From Pholis gunnellus (Eukaryota; Chordata; Actinopteri; Perciformes; Pholidae), in assembly GCA_910591455.2 (NCBI GenBank), contig OU342821.1, forward strand, positions 1,570,001-1,634,000: DNA of 64,000 bases, given 5' to 3'. Position 1 is the stretch's first letter. Every line of letters starts with the position of its first letter. Made by a program: the position numbers and the translations under genes. Below are positions 25,511-37,805 of the stretch, piece by piece. The notes below the pieces were generated by a model. That model made no database searches and was not told where the DNA came from. It saw only the letters and a program-made list of their open reading frames with translations.

Positions 25511-26985
25511 GGTGAGAAGTTCATTAAGAATTATTCAGGTATTTGGCGGAGTTAAATTTAACCCCTAAGCCTATTTTGAGTTCTCTGCTCGGAAATGTCA
25601 TACCCATACTGAAAAGAGCTTTTCTCTCTAACTACAAGGTCTATTTGAATAATTTAAATGGCATAATAACACAACAAAATGTGAGCTTTGTTAAGATGTG
25701 TACATATCAGTGTATATGTTACTGGTTAATGCTGAATGAAGATAACACACAGCAAAAATTGAAAATGTTCAGGTTCGCCTGGAAAGAAAAGCACTTTTAT
25801 TGTTGATTTGTATTTGAAATAATGCAGCAGTAAGCCTAAACAACTCCACAATCATAGTACAACATGTTAGTAGACTCTACATACTGTTTTTACTTTGATA
25901 AAGTGAAAGCACAATAGAAAAATAGATGCTTTTGTATGGAAAGTTCGGCCGAGATCAGGCCAAATTCTCATTTTGGATGCAGCTGCTCCAGGTCTCCCAT
26001 GCTAATTTTATATACTATATAACTATATATTTCATTTGTTTTATCACTAAAACAATAGTTCAATAGTTCAATCTATCTAATACAGCAGTTTCGCATTATT
26101 TTGAGAGCCTGGGCCCTCTATAAACCTGTAAAACATGGCTCATCCTCATCTGAATTTCAGTTTCACAGACTTCAATTGAACCTCACACAGCCTGTGATTG
26201 GCCGATTTGCGCATGTGACACAGATTTGAACCCGTAAGAGTCTAACGCGTCTAATGGTACATTCTTTGAGTTGATTGACAGAATTTTAAAAAAATCAAAA
26301 ACCGTGGCGCGCCTCCAAGGGTCAAACCCATTGGCCAAAACTGAAAGGCTTACCCATTCCTTATACAAGCTCGTAGAGTTTTTTCACAGAACGGAGGAGA
26401 CAGACCTGGAGCAAATGGCTGAAAGGAGTAATTGGAGCGATTTTCTTCCAGACAAACATCTCAAGGTGCGGAGCGTTTCAATTGTTTGGCTGTGTTGATC
26501 TGTGGCAGAATAATTGTAACTTTTTAATGGTTTGAAGGAGAAGAATTTGGAAGATATTGTTGGATTCAGTGTGGAGTCCTCGTGCTCTTTGATATGCTGT
26601 TTGTCTGTGAAAGTGCCGGAGGTCGCACCTGGGATCGTTAACGGAGAACATAGCTCGCCTTCTCCTGGCGAAAAATAGGTGAAATTGTGGTAGTACTTGT
26701 AGTATCTTGTAGTACTTTGTGTATATATATGTTTTTGAGTGATTAAAATAGGTTACATGGTCCATTTTATCAGAATTTCATCATAAAATATCATTTAATT
26801 TGTTCTCAGAAGTGATTTGTACTACATGTGTACACTCTGTCTCCCCCCCTCTATGACCAAATTGGGTCCCGTTCGGGGTTAGAGGGTTAAGTAAAGACTA
26901 AATACTGGTTTAAAGCTCGCAATTGAGTTGCAGACAGATGTGCCTTGATTACTTTCTAGTGTTTAAGAATTTTTGGTGGTTGACA
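25511..26985. other. Intergenic stretch without recognised genes
   Basis: Several 60-95-codon frames occur on both strands, but none resembles a known family or has a convincing start and splice context. I recognise no repeat family here. Confidence 0.4.
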
Positions 26986-26989
26986 AATA

Positions 26990-27990
26990 ATCAGAGATGG
27001 CGACAGGTCAAAGTAAGGAGAAATCTGATGAGGACACAGGAGACACACTAGAATCCTACCAACAATTATAAAGTACATGACAGAAAAGGACAAAGCATCC
27101 ATGGTACAATTTGATAAGTGGGTTTGGGCACTGGGTTTCCCACACAATGGAAGTTTGAAGATATGTCTGAAGAAAGGCGGGCAGGCAGACACAGAGAGAC
27201 ATACAGACATGTCCAGAAAACAACAAACAAACAAACCTTTTAAAGGTTATACAGTATATGTAGAGAGAGGGAGAGGCATTTAGTATGTGGAGAGAAGAGG
27301 CAGAATTAAGGGAAAGGAAGAGAAACCTACAGATCGATGTAAGAGTGGCTCACTTTATCCTTCTTTACCCGAGGAACAACCAAGACAAAGTGGTAATGCA
27401 TTCACAGTGGACCTTCTTCTGGACTCTGCTCCGCCTCCACCCTATCCACCACATAAGCCATGCAGAGTGAGTCACCGCTTCAATTTTATTATGACAAATA
27501 ATTGATGGCCATAAGACACATTGAAGCTCAAATTCAAACATACAAGCATACGTATGCTATGTACAATGATGATCATGAGGGGTTTAGAAAATTGCCAGAA
27601 TTGACCTTAAACATAGCAGGACATAATGTCACATTTCTAGTAGACTCAGTATTAAAATATCAGCAATACTCAAACCACCAAAGAAAAGTATTCTCTGCTG
27701 TAAAATAGTTGGGGTTGGTGGAATTCCCATTGTTGAACCGTATACCTCAACCTTATCATGTGTACTGGACGGAACTAAGACCAAGTGTTACGTTTTGTAT
27801 TCAGAATACTGTCCTGTCAATTTGGGTTCAGGTTCAGGTTCTTGCGTCGCAGGTTGGCTGGATGTCCTCTCAGCCTGTGGAGATGTTTCAGCTCACAGTG
27901 GGCCTTTGAGTCTGCAGACGGACATAACTGCCTGCTCCCCCCACCTCCCATGGCCTGCTGGCGAATGGGGTGAATTTGTTACACTGAAGT
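26990..27990 (+). pseudogene. Endogenous retrovirus remnant (gag/protease region)
   Basis: A proline-rich, late-domain-like PPPPYPP stretch (about 27427-27450) is followed by a frame at 27502-27708 whose second half resembles a retroviral aspartic protease around its active site. There the usual Asp-Ser/Thr-Gly triad reads D-S-V, so the glycine is lost, and a stop follows. Protease-like residues continue past the stop in other frames up to about 27850. No reverse transcriptase, integrase, envelope or paired LTRs were found. It is an old, inactivated copy; the retroviral class is uncertain. Confidence 0.6.
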
Positions 27991-28573
27991 AGATTAAAAA
28001 ATATATTTCCAAAATACCAGGATTAACTAAAACATGTGGTATTTGTGTGCATTCAAATGTCTGTTTAAGATCTCTGTGGACGTAAGGTTTGCAAATATGA
28101 AGATACCTATGAGGCAGGATCTTATCAAATGATTAAGATAAAAGGATCGGCCTATTTAAGGCTTGATCTACAGCTTATGACTATTTATTTATCAGCATGA
28201 GTATTTAAGTTATAATAACTGAAATTGACCAAAATAGAGTAACTTAATTAAGTAACTTAATCACAGATGTGGATTGCAGCTCAAGGAATTAGTCTATTGG
28301 AGAGAGGTCGACAGAAGATCCAAAACCCACATGTCAAAACATATGTTAGCTCAGCATAACATATTAATTAAGCTGCATGTTATTTTGCATCAAAACTTGG
28401 TTTCCTTAAGTTTCCGTGTCTTTTCTGCTTCTCAGAAATGTAAATACTTGTAAAACGAGAAAGGTAGGGTCATAAAACCTTGCAGGCTGAGTCCTTACGG
28501 GGGGCTTATGCTTCATAAATAGGTTTGAGTGTCAAGATTGACCCCCAATTGTTGTGTCTTACCTGCTATGAGT

Positions 28574-28581
28574 CTATACAG
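28574..28581. repeat. Target-site duplication (left) of 9.8-kb hAT
   Basis: CTATACAG immediately before CAGTGGCGGGCC; identical to 38387-38394. Confidence 0.9.
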
Positions 28582-29169
28582 CAGTGGCGGGCCGTCAGGG
28601 CCTGCAAAGCCTTCTCTGCTGGCCTAAACAGAATCACAAAGTTATAGCTATTTTATAATTTAATAATTGTTCTTAAATACACTACATGTATCATAATTTA
28701 TAAAAATATTTTTCCCATTATCTTATTTTCTCATTGCACAGATACTGTGTTCCTCAGTTGCTCTGCTTCCAGTGCAGCTTGTTTTAAGTAGAGCTTTTAT
28801 CCAATCAGATTTCACCTCTGTGTCTCTAGGTAAGAAGAGAGGCCCGAGGCCTGCAGGCTCACAAGTGAATCCCTTTGCAGTTTAAGTGAATGGGGACAAT
28901 ATTGTTGATTGTCATAGTGTTCAACCAATCAGATCTTTAGTTTGACATGTTGGGCGTCTTCTTTGACGTGCCAGAGCCTTCTAGCTGGCCTATAAGCACG
29001 TCAGCATTACGTGCAGCTCAGTTTGCAGGAGCAGCTCTGTAGTAGTAAGAGTTCAAATATAAAGATATGGAAGAAATTATGATATTTTTTGCATTTTGCT
29101 TGGTGTAGATTATTTATTTTTGACCGAGCTTTGTTTTTTAACATTCAATGGCTGAAATTGTAAAACATG

Positions 29170-31558
29170 TATGTAAGCCTGTAAGTAAGTAAGTAAGCCT
29201 GTAAGTATGTAAGGTAGTAAGCCTGTAAGTAAGTAAGGTAGTAAGCCTGTAAGTAAGTAGGTAAGTAAGCCTGTAAGTAAGTAAGGTAGTAGGCCTGTAA
29301 GTAAGTAAGGTAGTAAGCCTGTAAGTAAGTAAGGTAGTAAGCCTGTAAGTAAGTAAGCCTGAAAGTATGTAAGTAAGTAAGTAAGCCTGTAAGTAAGTGT
29401 GTAAGTAAGTAAGTAAGTAAGCCTGTAAGTACATTAGCCTGTAAGTAAGTAAGTAAGTAAGTAAGCCTGTAAGTAAGTAAGTAGGTAAGCCTGTAAGTAT
29501 GTAAGCCTGAAAGTAATTAAGTAAGCAAGTAAGTAAGCCTGTAAGTAAGTAAGCCTGTAAGTAAGTAACTTAGCAAGTAAATAAGCCTGTAAGTAAGTAA
29601 GCAAGTAAGTAAGCCTGTAAGTAAGCCTGTAAGTAAGTAGGTAAGTAAGCCTGTAAGTAAGTAAGCCTGTAAGTAAGTAAGCCTGAAAGCAAGTAAGTTT
29701 GCAAGTAAGTAAACCTGTAAGTAAGTAAGTAAGTAAGCCTGTAAGTAAGTAGGTAAGTAAGCCTGTAAGTAAGTAGGTAAGTAAACCTGTCAGTAAGTAA
29801 GCCTGAAAGTAAGTAAGCATGCAAGTAAGTATGCCTGTAAGTAAGTAAGTCAGGAAATAAGCCTGTAAGTAAGTAAGAAAGTAAATAAGTAAGCCTGTAA
29901 CTAAGTAGGTAAGTAAGCCTGTAAGTAAGTAAGTAAGTAAGCCTGTAAGTAAGTAAGTAAGTAAGCCTGTAAGTAAGCCTAAGTATGTAAGCCTGTAAGT
30001 AAGTAAATAAGCAAGTTAGTAAGCCTGTAAGTAAGCCTGTAAGTAAGTAGGTAAGTAAGCCTGTAAGTAAGTAGATAAGTAAGCCTGCAAGTTAGTAAGC
30101 CTGTAAGTAAGTAAGTAAGTAAGCCTGTAAGTAACTAAGTAAGTAAGCCTAAGTATGTAAGCCTGTAAGTAAGTAAATAAGCAAGTTAGTAAGCCTGTAA
30201 GTAAGCCTGTAAGTAAGCAAATTAGCAAGTAAGTAAGCCTGTAAGGAAGCCTGTAAGTAAGTAGGTAAGTAAGCCTGTAAGTAAGTCTGAAAGTAAGTAA
30301 GTATGCAAGTAAGTACGCCTGTAAGTAAGTAAGTAAGTAAGCCTGTAAGTAAGGGAGAAAGTAAGTAAGTAAGCCTGTAAGTAGGTAAGGAAGCCTGTAG
30401 GTAAGTAAGTAAGTAAGCCTGTAAGTAAGCCTGTAAGTAAGGAAGCCTGTAGGTAAGTAAGGCTGTAAGTAAGTAATTAAGTAAGCCTGTAAGTAAGTAA
30501 GAAAGTAAGTAAGTAAGCCTGTAAGTAAGTAAGCCTGTAAGTAAGTAAGTAAGTAAGCCTGTAAGTGCGTAAACCTGTAAGTAAGTAAGTAAGTAAGCCT
30601 GTAAGTAAGTTTGCTTGTAAGTAAATAAGTAAGTAAGCCTGTAAGTAAGTACGCCTGTAAGTAAGTAAGCCTGTAAGTAAGTAAGTAAGTAAGTAAGCCT
30701 GTAAGTGAGTAAACCTGTAAGTAAGTTTGCTTGTAAGTAAATAAGTAAGTAAGTCTGTAAGTAAGTAAGCCTGTAAGTAAGTAAGCAAGTAAGTAAGCCT
30801 GTAAGTAAGTAAGCCTGTAAGTAAGTAAGCAAGTAAGTAAGCCTGTAAGTAAGCCTGTAAGTAGGTAAGTAAGCCTGTAAGTAAGTAAGCCTGTAAGTAA
30901 GAAAGCCTGTAAGTAAGTAAGTGAGCAAGTAAGTAAATCTGTAAGTAAGTAAGTAAGTAAGCCTGTAAATATGCACGTAAGCCATAAGTAAGTAAGCCTG
31001 TAAGTAAGTAGGTAAGTAAGCCTGTAAGTAAGTAGGTAAGCCGTAAGTACGTAAGCCTGTAAGTAAGTAAGTAAACCTGTAAGTAAGTAGATAAGTAAGC
31101 ATGTAAGTAAGTAAGTAAGTAAGCCTGTAAGTAAGTAAGTAAGCAAGTACGTAAGCCTGTAAGTAAGTAAGTAAGCCTGTAAGTGAGTAAGCCTGTAAGT
31201 TAGCTTGTAAGTAAGTACGTAAGTAAGCCTGTAAGTAAGCCTGTAAGTAAGTCGGTAAGTAAGCCTGTAAGTAAGTAGGTAAGTAGGTAAGTAGGTAAGT
31301 AAACCTGTAAGTAAGTAAGTAAGTAAGCCTGTAAGTAAGTAGATAAGTAAGCTTGTAAGTAAGTAAGTAAGTAAGCCTGTAAGTAAGTAAGTAAGTAAGC
31401 AAGTACGTAAGCCTGTAAGTAAGCAAGTACGTAAGCCTGTAAGTAAGTAAGCCTGTAAGTAAGTAAGTAAGCAAGTAAGTAAGCCTGTAAGTAAGTAAGT
31501 AGGTAAGCCTGTAAGTATGTAAGCCTGTAAGTAAGTAAATAAGCAAGTTAATAAGCCT
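29170..31558 (+). repeat. 2.4-kb minisatellite of GTAA/GCCT words
   Basis: The array is made of runs of GTAA (usually two to five) separated by GCCT, giving units such as GTAAGTAAGTAAGCCT of 12-24 bp. Variants include TGTAAG, GCAAGTAA, AGGTAAG and CCGTAAG. The plus strand has TAA throughout. The minus strand reads (CTTA)n, lacks stops and yields Leu-Thr-Tyr/Gln-Ala-Tyr frames up to 523 codons, which are artefacts. The plus strand contains a very large number of GTAAGT words, identical to a consensus vertebrate splice donor. Confidence 0.97.
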
Positions 31559-31845
31559 AAGAGTTTATGAAAAGTCAATTGTAACATTTTGGTTGCTTAA
31601 AAATGTTTTTCATTAGGTTGTTCTTAGCCCCACCCCATCACTTCTGATTGCAGAAAAACAACATGGTGCGCATTTACAATGTGCACATGCACTGAAACAA
31701 GCACATCCGCATTTCTGCATTCATAAATGGTGCAAGTAGAACATAATCCTGATTTGTGACAGAGTTTAGACACTTTCCACAAATAAAAAAAATGTTGCCA
31801 CAGATTTGTAAACAGCTGTTCGCTAGTTTGGAGCTGAAACAATTA

Positions 31846-32030
31846 TAATGACCACAGCCAAGGAGGTTATGTTTTCGGCTCAGTATGTGTGTGTCTGTTT
31901 ATCAGCGGAGTAACAGAAAAAACACTGGCCCGATTCTCATGAAACTTGGTGGAAGGATGTAGCATGGGCCAAGGAGGAAGCCATTAAGTTTTAGACCGGA
32001 TTCAAATCACAGGATATAGGCATTATTTTT
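31846..32030 (+). mobile_element. Dispersed fish repeat fragment
   Basis: The segment contains CATGAAACTTGGTGGAAGGA and GCATGGGCCAAGGAGGAAGC, wording I associate with a common fish interspersed repeat. The ends and class are not clear. Confidence 0.4.
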
Positions 32031-32534
32031 CTAATATGACAAATGTATCATGTTTAAAAGATCTGTAAAGTTTCCGATTTATATTTTTGCATAATGTTTT
32101 AATCTTTTTTTGGGTCGATAACAAATTACAGTCCCAGTGACAATTTGTGACCTTGATAAATTACATAAAAAATGTGTGTGTGTTTGTGCATCGAATGAAT
32201 AAAATAATCTGTGTCAGTGTAAAATACATTGCATTACTGTCCTTGCAAATTTGTAATCTATTGTTGACTTTTATTCATGCCATACAAGTATCCATTTATG
32301 CAATTACTGAGTTATTCGTTTTAGTTCTATTTCCAAAAATATATTAAAACAAAATATGAATTTCTTCGAGCTTTGATATATTTAATTATCTATTTAATAT
32401 GTATCTATTTATGCACTTATTTCCGCATTGATTGATTTATTCATTTAATTTATTCAGCCATATTTAATTATCCATATATACAGTTAATTGTAAGACATAA
32501 TGTATTGCTTGACTGAATGCACTGAATGCACTTT

Positions 32535-32797
32535 ATTTCCTGATTCAACAACGGCAGGATGACAGGGGGAGCATCTCAACACTGATAGGCTATCGTGCCA
32601 CAGCGTCAATCGCCAAAACGCCCCAATCGCGTGAGTTGAAAATGTTCAACTCACATGATGGGACTGGAGTGAAGCAAATTTGCGATGGCGCGGCACGTTT
32701 GGCGTGGCGACATGAGTTGAAATTGTTAAATTTCGGCGAAAAAATGGCGTGGCGCGATAGCCTATCAGTGTTTAGATGCGTTGTTGAATCAGGAAAT
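32535..32797. repeat. Foldback unit F1 (tandem copy 1)
   Basis: The outer arms ATTTCCTGATTCAACAACG and CGTTGTTGAATCAGGAAAT are perfect inverted repeats. Inside them GCATCTCAACACTGATAGGC pairs with GCCTATCAGTGTTTAGATGC. A smaller palindrome GTGAGTTGAAAATGTTCAAC/TCAC sits in the middle. No reading frame resembles a transposase, so it looks like a MITE or foldback element. It is followed by hairpin H1. Confidence 0.85.
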
Positions 32798-32805
32798 GAA
32801 TTGCT

Positions 32806-32933
32806 GCTACAATTTTAGCATAGCCTAGCACCGATCGATCCGAGCTCCAACGAGAAAACAAGTGTCGGTAAGTAGTTTTGTTTTCTCAATGGAGCTTGGA
32901 TCGATCGGTACTATGCTATGCTAACATTGTAGC
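32806..32933. repeat. Hairpin H1, 56-bp arms and 16-base loop
   Basis: Left arm 32806-32861 (GCTACAATTTTAGCATAGCC...) pairs with right arm 32878-32933 (...GCTATGCTAACATTGTAGC) with a few mismatches. Each arm contains the palindromic CGATCGATC. The loop includes GTGTCGGTAAGTAG. A third, partial copy of the arm follows at about 32936-32968. Confidence 0.85.
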
Positions 32934-33125
32934 GAGCTGCTACAATGTTAGCATAGCATAGTACCGATCAACACTCAACATAACGTCATCTCGGTGTAAA
33001 TACGGCAGCATCTTTTCCATTGTTTGTACCATATGGTTTACACACACATTTATACACATAGTTTGGTCCGTTCTCTATTGATAGGAGGTATCATAGAGCT
33101 CTGGGTGAACGCAGAGGGATACAGT

Positions 33126-33382
33126 ATTTATTTCCTGATTCAACAACGGCAGGACGTCAGTGATGACAGGGGTAGCATCTCAACGCTGATAGGCTATCGT
33201 GCCGCAGCGTCAATCGCCAAAACGGCCCAATGGGACTGGAGTGACGCAAATTTGCGATGGTGCGGCGCGTTTGGCGTGGCAACATAAGTTGAAATTGTTG
33301 AACTTCGGATAAAAAATGGCGCGACACTGTGGCGTGATAGCCTATCAGCGTTGAGATGCGTTGTTGAATCATGAAATAAATA
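33126..33382. repeat. Foldback unit F2 (tandem copy 2)
   Basis: The inverted arms extend to TATTTATTTC and GAAATAAATA outside the CTGATTCAACAACG core. The body matches F1 with scattered substitutions and an 8-base insertion near 33150. The start-to-start distance from F1 is about 595 bp. Confidence 0.85.
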
Positions 33383-33533
33383 GCTGCTACAATGTTAGCA
33401 TAGCCTAGCACCGATCGATCCGAGCTCCAATGAGAAAACAAGTTTCGGTAAGTCTTAAGGTCGGTAAGTAGTTTTGTTTTCTCAATGGAGCTTGGATCGA
33501 TCGGTACTATGCTATGCTAACAATGTAGCAGCT
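33382..33533. repeat. Hairpin H2
   Basis: It has the same arms as H1 (AGCTGCTACAATG with CAATGTAGCAGCT at the outer ends). The loop is longer because TTTCGGTAAGTCTTAAG is inserted before GGTCGGTAAGTAG. Confidence 0.85.
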
Positions 33534-33683
33534 CCATCAACAGTCAACATAACGTCATCTCGGTGTAAATACGGCAGCATATTTTTCATTGTTTGTACCA
33601 TATGGTTTATACACATAGTTTGGTCCGTTCTCTATTGACATGAGGTATCGTAGAGCTCTGGGTGAACGCAGGGGGATACAGTA

Positions 33684-33960
33684 TTTATTTCCTGATTCAA
33701 CAACGGCAGGATGACAGGGGGAGCATCTCAACACTGATAGGCTATCGTGCCACAGCGTCAATCGCCAAAACGCCCCAATCGCATGAGTTGAAAATGTTCA
33801 ACTCACATGATGGGATTGGAGTGAAGCAAATTTGCGATGGTGCGGCGCGTTTGGCGTGGCGACATGAGTTGAAATTGTTCAACTTCGGTGAAGAAATGGC
33901 GTTACGATTGATATGAGGTATCGTAGAGCTCTCGGTGAACGCAGGGGGATACAGTATTTA
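33684..33960. repeat. Foldback unit F3 (truncated) and partial fourth start
   Basis: This matches F1 from TATTTATTTCC to AAATGGCGT, then breaks at about 33902 into the GATATGAGGTATCG flank. A fresh TATTTATTTCCTGAT follows at about 33955. It is the truncated end of the tandem. Confidence 0.8.
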
Positions 33961-34099
33961 TTTCCTGATATCAGAAACAGATGTTGCTTCAGGATCAACG
34001 TATCCTCATACAACGTATCCTCATACAACGGTTTGTATGATGTCCTATGAAAATTATTTACCTTCAAAATATCACTCAGAGAAACATACCAAACAGGAA

Positions 34100-34290
34100 G
34101 AGATTCGAAATGAACACAACAATTACAAAGAGACACAATACAAAGTGATGCAATCCAGATGTGAAGACACACAAAGATACTCAGAAGTCACAATGCCTAT
34201 GAAAAGGGGCAAAATGACTACAAAGAGACGAAAAGTAACTAGACACACAAAGCAAATACAAAAAGATTCAAATTGATTAAAAAGAGACGC
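34100..34290 (+). repeat. Purine-rich degenerate tandem repeat
   Basis: Imperfect repeats around ACAAAGAGAC and AAAATGACTACAAAGAGACG recur. Frames through it are lysine/threonine/histidine-rich and not genic. Confidence 0.55.
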
Positions 34291-35039
34291 CACAGAAAAA
34301 AATAATTACTTAGTCAATTTAAATCCTTTTTGTACTTGCTTTGGACCCTACCAGCATACCTTCCTGCAATCAGCTCATCGCCTCTCCCAGCTCACCACAC
34401 ACCTGGCTACAATCATCTCATCAATCCACAGAATATTGATCCAGGCTTTGCTCCTACGCTTGGCCAGGTTGTTGTTCCAGTCATGTTGTTCATGCCAAGC
34501 TGTAGAATCTCTGAGAAATAGTTTTTCCTCTTCACACTGATGAAGGGATTAAAGTGGGATTTGACAGGTGGGGGTACCCTAAAATCCAGTGCAGTGGGGA
34601 AAATTACTCCCCTGAAAATAACTACCAATTGTACATTGAGCTCTGGTGAACTCGTTTTCTTTTTGAACAGGCTATGTGCTCAGCTGACCTTTTCTAAGCA
34701 CTTGTTTCTTCCTCATTTCTGAATCACACTGGTACAAAAGTAGGCCCAACATCAGTTCTGCTAAGCCTTTGTCCCATTGAACCGCAAGTCAATTTAACGT
34801 TAGGGGCCGCCACAATGTTATGCACTGTTAAGCGATCTTGATCAATTTTCAAATATTTCTGTGACATCAAATTGCAGTAGTCAGCAGGTTCCTACGGATC
34901 TGAGATTGCTCACTGGTTGGTGAAAATTAAGAAAATTAAGAAAATTAACTGACACATATATATGTATATATCTACTAGAAAATATTTAGGCCTGTAGAGG
35001 TTTGCAGTCTTTGTAGGCCTTACTGGGAGCTAAAGTTGC

Positions 35040-35420
35040 TTTTCATCAGCGTAGCAGCGGAATCAAATTTTAGGTCTGTATAATGTAGCCAAGTTCAGGC
35101 AGCAAAAATAAAATTGGTTCTAGTATCGACCCCTGAGGGACTCCACAATTAACTAAAAAGTGAGGTAAGACAATAGAAATATTAAAGAATTCAGATTTTA
35201 TTGATTTAAGAACATAACCACTTCAAAGCCGTACAAGATACCAACCAAGTGCTTGAGCTTTTCAATCAAAACTTTGTGGTAAAATGTATGAAAAGCTGAT
35301 CTTAAATATTTAGTGTCAAAATTATTCATACCGGCAGTGAAGCAATTTGCATAACCTTTTCCATAAAAGATTCAAATAGATTCATGCAGGCAAAGGACCA
35401 ACTGCCGTGATTCTATAGAG
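35040..35420 (-). pseudogene. Possible LINE reverse-transcriptase relic
   Basis: GACCCCTGAGGGACTCCACA and the run to 35400 resemble the antisense of fish L2-like reverse transcriptase, comparable to 21120-21300. No frame stays open, so this rests on weak similarity. Confidence 0.3.
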
Positions 35421-37404
35421 TAGTGTCTAGCACTAAAATAAGGTAAATTGTTGTTTAGCTTAAGCTACTGTAAGATATTTAACTGAGTTTACGTTTAGCT
35501 TTAAGCAGTTATTAAATTATCCTTAGTAACTCTGATGAGCACATTCTCAGTACTTTGATACTCATCCACTACATTTTCACCTTGTTTCGTATTTTACGCA
35601 TCAATTCTCTTCTATCATGAATTATCTCTGGCTTCGTCCTCATTCTCTTTTATGTAAATTCATGTCAGCCTGTGTCTCCTGAAAACCTGACTTTTGTTAA
35701 ACCATTTGTATAGAATAGTATGCCCAGATGCACCTCTGGCTGGCCCGGTTGGTTCACTGTGCAGATCGGTGGCTAGATAACCAGTGTGATATGAATACCT
35801 TATTAGCCACAGAAGTGGGGTGTAGGGGCCCTAATGGGGAAGTAGAGGAAAAACAGGAATCACTTACCGTATTCCCTTTATTCGCCTCGTCCATGGAGGA
35901 AAGGGCAACGTCCTGTCCAACTTGGATGGGGCGTCTCTTGGCCATTGTTAATAGCTGACACAAGATGGCTAATAACACAAATAACAACAAACCTTTAAAA
36001 CTGCATGTGTAGTGCTGTAAAAAACATTCTCTGAAGCCATGTACAATTTCAACCCTTTTACTGTAAGAATATGGTTGTTGCTGCAATTGCTGTCTCCTCC
36101 CAGAGGCAGCATCACGAACATGCCAGATTAGCAATGTGGGGGTGGTCGGGGGGGGCTAAGCATGGCTCGACGTTTGGTCTCTCGTCAGGTCCCCCAGCTC
36201 TGTTGTTGATACTGATGCGGATGGTGGCGAGGGGGAGGTTGCTGGGGTCAGAGATGGTCAGAGGATTTCGTGAGTGGTCTCCAGCTTCTGTATCATAACC
36301 TGTACGTCCCACTGTTGCTGGCACCGGGCTATGGACAGAGTCAGCAGCCTGGGCAAAACGCAGCTGCTGCTTGTGCTCCTCCCGGGGGAACGCAAGATCA
36401 TTGGTGCAGGACTTGGCCACAGTCTGATGCTGTCGACCTAGACACAAAGCTATTATTGGTACGATTAGCGAGTGGCTCGTCCAGTGGCATTATTAGGCCT
36501 ACAAAGCGGACATTTGAAGTCACGGTTTGAGGCTTTGAGGAGGGCAATGGACACAAAACGGAGGACTTTCCTTTCCTTATCAATGCTTATTTTGTTCTGC
36601 ACATCTATTGTGAAGTTCACAGAAAAAATAAGCCGAGAGGAAACGAATGTTGACCAAATGTATTGACCCATAATAGTAAAGCTTTGATTTGTAAGTGTTC
36701 ATTTTAAAGAATATTGAAGGGAAGTATTACTGATAAGTCACAAAAAAAGATTACAAACTGTCCTGATATTTTTGTCTTCTCACCTATTCAATACGCAGCG
36801 TTAAACCATAGCTGCGGACCTGCACCGGCCGGTAATCATTTAAAGACTATATGAAGGTTATATAAATGTATGTAACAGCAGAGTATGGATTTACATTCGA
36901 TATATCATATAATAATCAACAAACAGGATTCAGTCTCTCTCTCTTTCTACTCCTTGCTCCTTTTCTTTATTTGTCCCTTTTAACAACACTATTGGTTTTC
37001 CACATGAATGGAGAACACCTCATTATAACTTTCCATGCCATAGACACCCACACACATAGATCCATTATCTAACCCTTCATTTTGTCTTGTTTACACTGAC
37101 ATGGCGTATTGCTCCTCTGTGGAAGGATCACATTCACCTTGAAAGGTTTTTGTAATAAGCAACAAATGAAAAATCACTGGTCCTTCCACTGAGCTAATCA
37201 GATGTCCCGCTCCTCATCTTCAGCCGTTGCTCTACACCTCTTCACCACCAGGCTCTATTGGGGCAACCAATGGCATCACTTCCCTCCTCAAAAACGAACG
37301 TCATGATGGGGTCTAATTGCAAAAGACTCAACTTTCCTATTGTGCACTGTCAGTACATTTTTTATTATGCCCTATGCATCTTTCCAATTAAGTCCCTACT
37401 GATT

Positions 37405-37497
37405 GAAATGGGCGAGAGGGAAGTCTGGGTCAGCCTGCTTGGCCTGCTGCCACCGCGACCCGACCCCGGATAAGCGGAGGAAAATGGATGGATGGAT
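37405..37497 (+). mobile_element. RTE/Rex3-like 3' tail with (ATGG)n
   Basis: The segment reads GCGAGAGGGAAGTCTGGGTC, CACCGCGACCCGACCCCGG, ATAAGCGGAGGAAAATGG, then ATGGATGGATG. This is the characteristic end of fish Rex3/RTE copies, which finish in GATG repeats. Only the tail is present. Confidence 0.7.
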
Positions 37498-37800
37498 GAT
37501 TGAAATGGGGATTGTGTGGCGATTGCTTTAGCCCGGTTTGAATCAGTAGGGAACAGCTAAATGCTGCGGGGAGAGTGTAGCGTGTGTCCTGCTGTTGTTT
37601 TCCTGCTAAGCTAGTTTAGCATAGTGTGCCTCCCAGAATACACACGCCTCACCAGGGTACAATGTTATGGTTCCGGGGCGGGTGTGTCAGACAGCATGTT
37701 GCCAGATTGATGGTAGTCCACCGAAAACATTATATTTCCCACAATTTAAACTTCTGCATTAATGCCCGAGTAATATTCAAACGTATTGTTCGGTTCGTAA

Positions 37801-37805
37801 GCCTC
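37801..37805. repeat. Target-site duplication (left) of solo LTR
   Basis: GCCTC, repeated at 38226-38230. Confidence 0.8.

Noticed and set aside
29170..31558. CRISPR-like regular repeat
   Set aside because: The units are 4-24 bp words without unique spacers and the genome is eukaryotic; it is a minisatellite.
30016..31587. 523-codon Leu/Thr/Tyr-rich frame on the minus strand
   Set aside because: It is the translation of the (CTTA)n array, with equivalent overlapping frames and no start or splice context.
35728..36666. Overlapping 60-126-codon frames on both strands as genes
   Set aside because: They have no family motifs, conflict with one another and lie within the interior of the 9.8-kb hAT.
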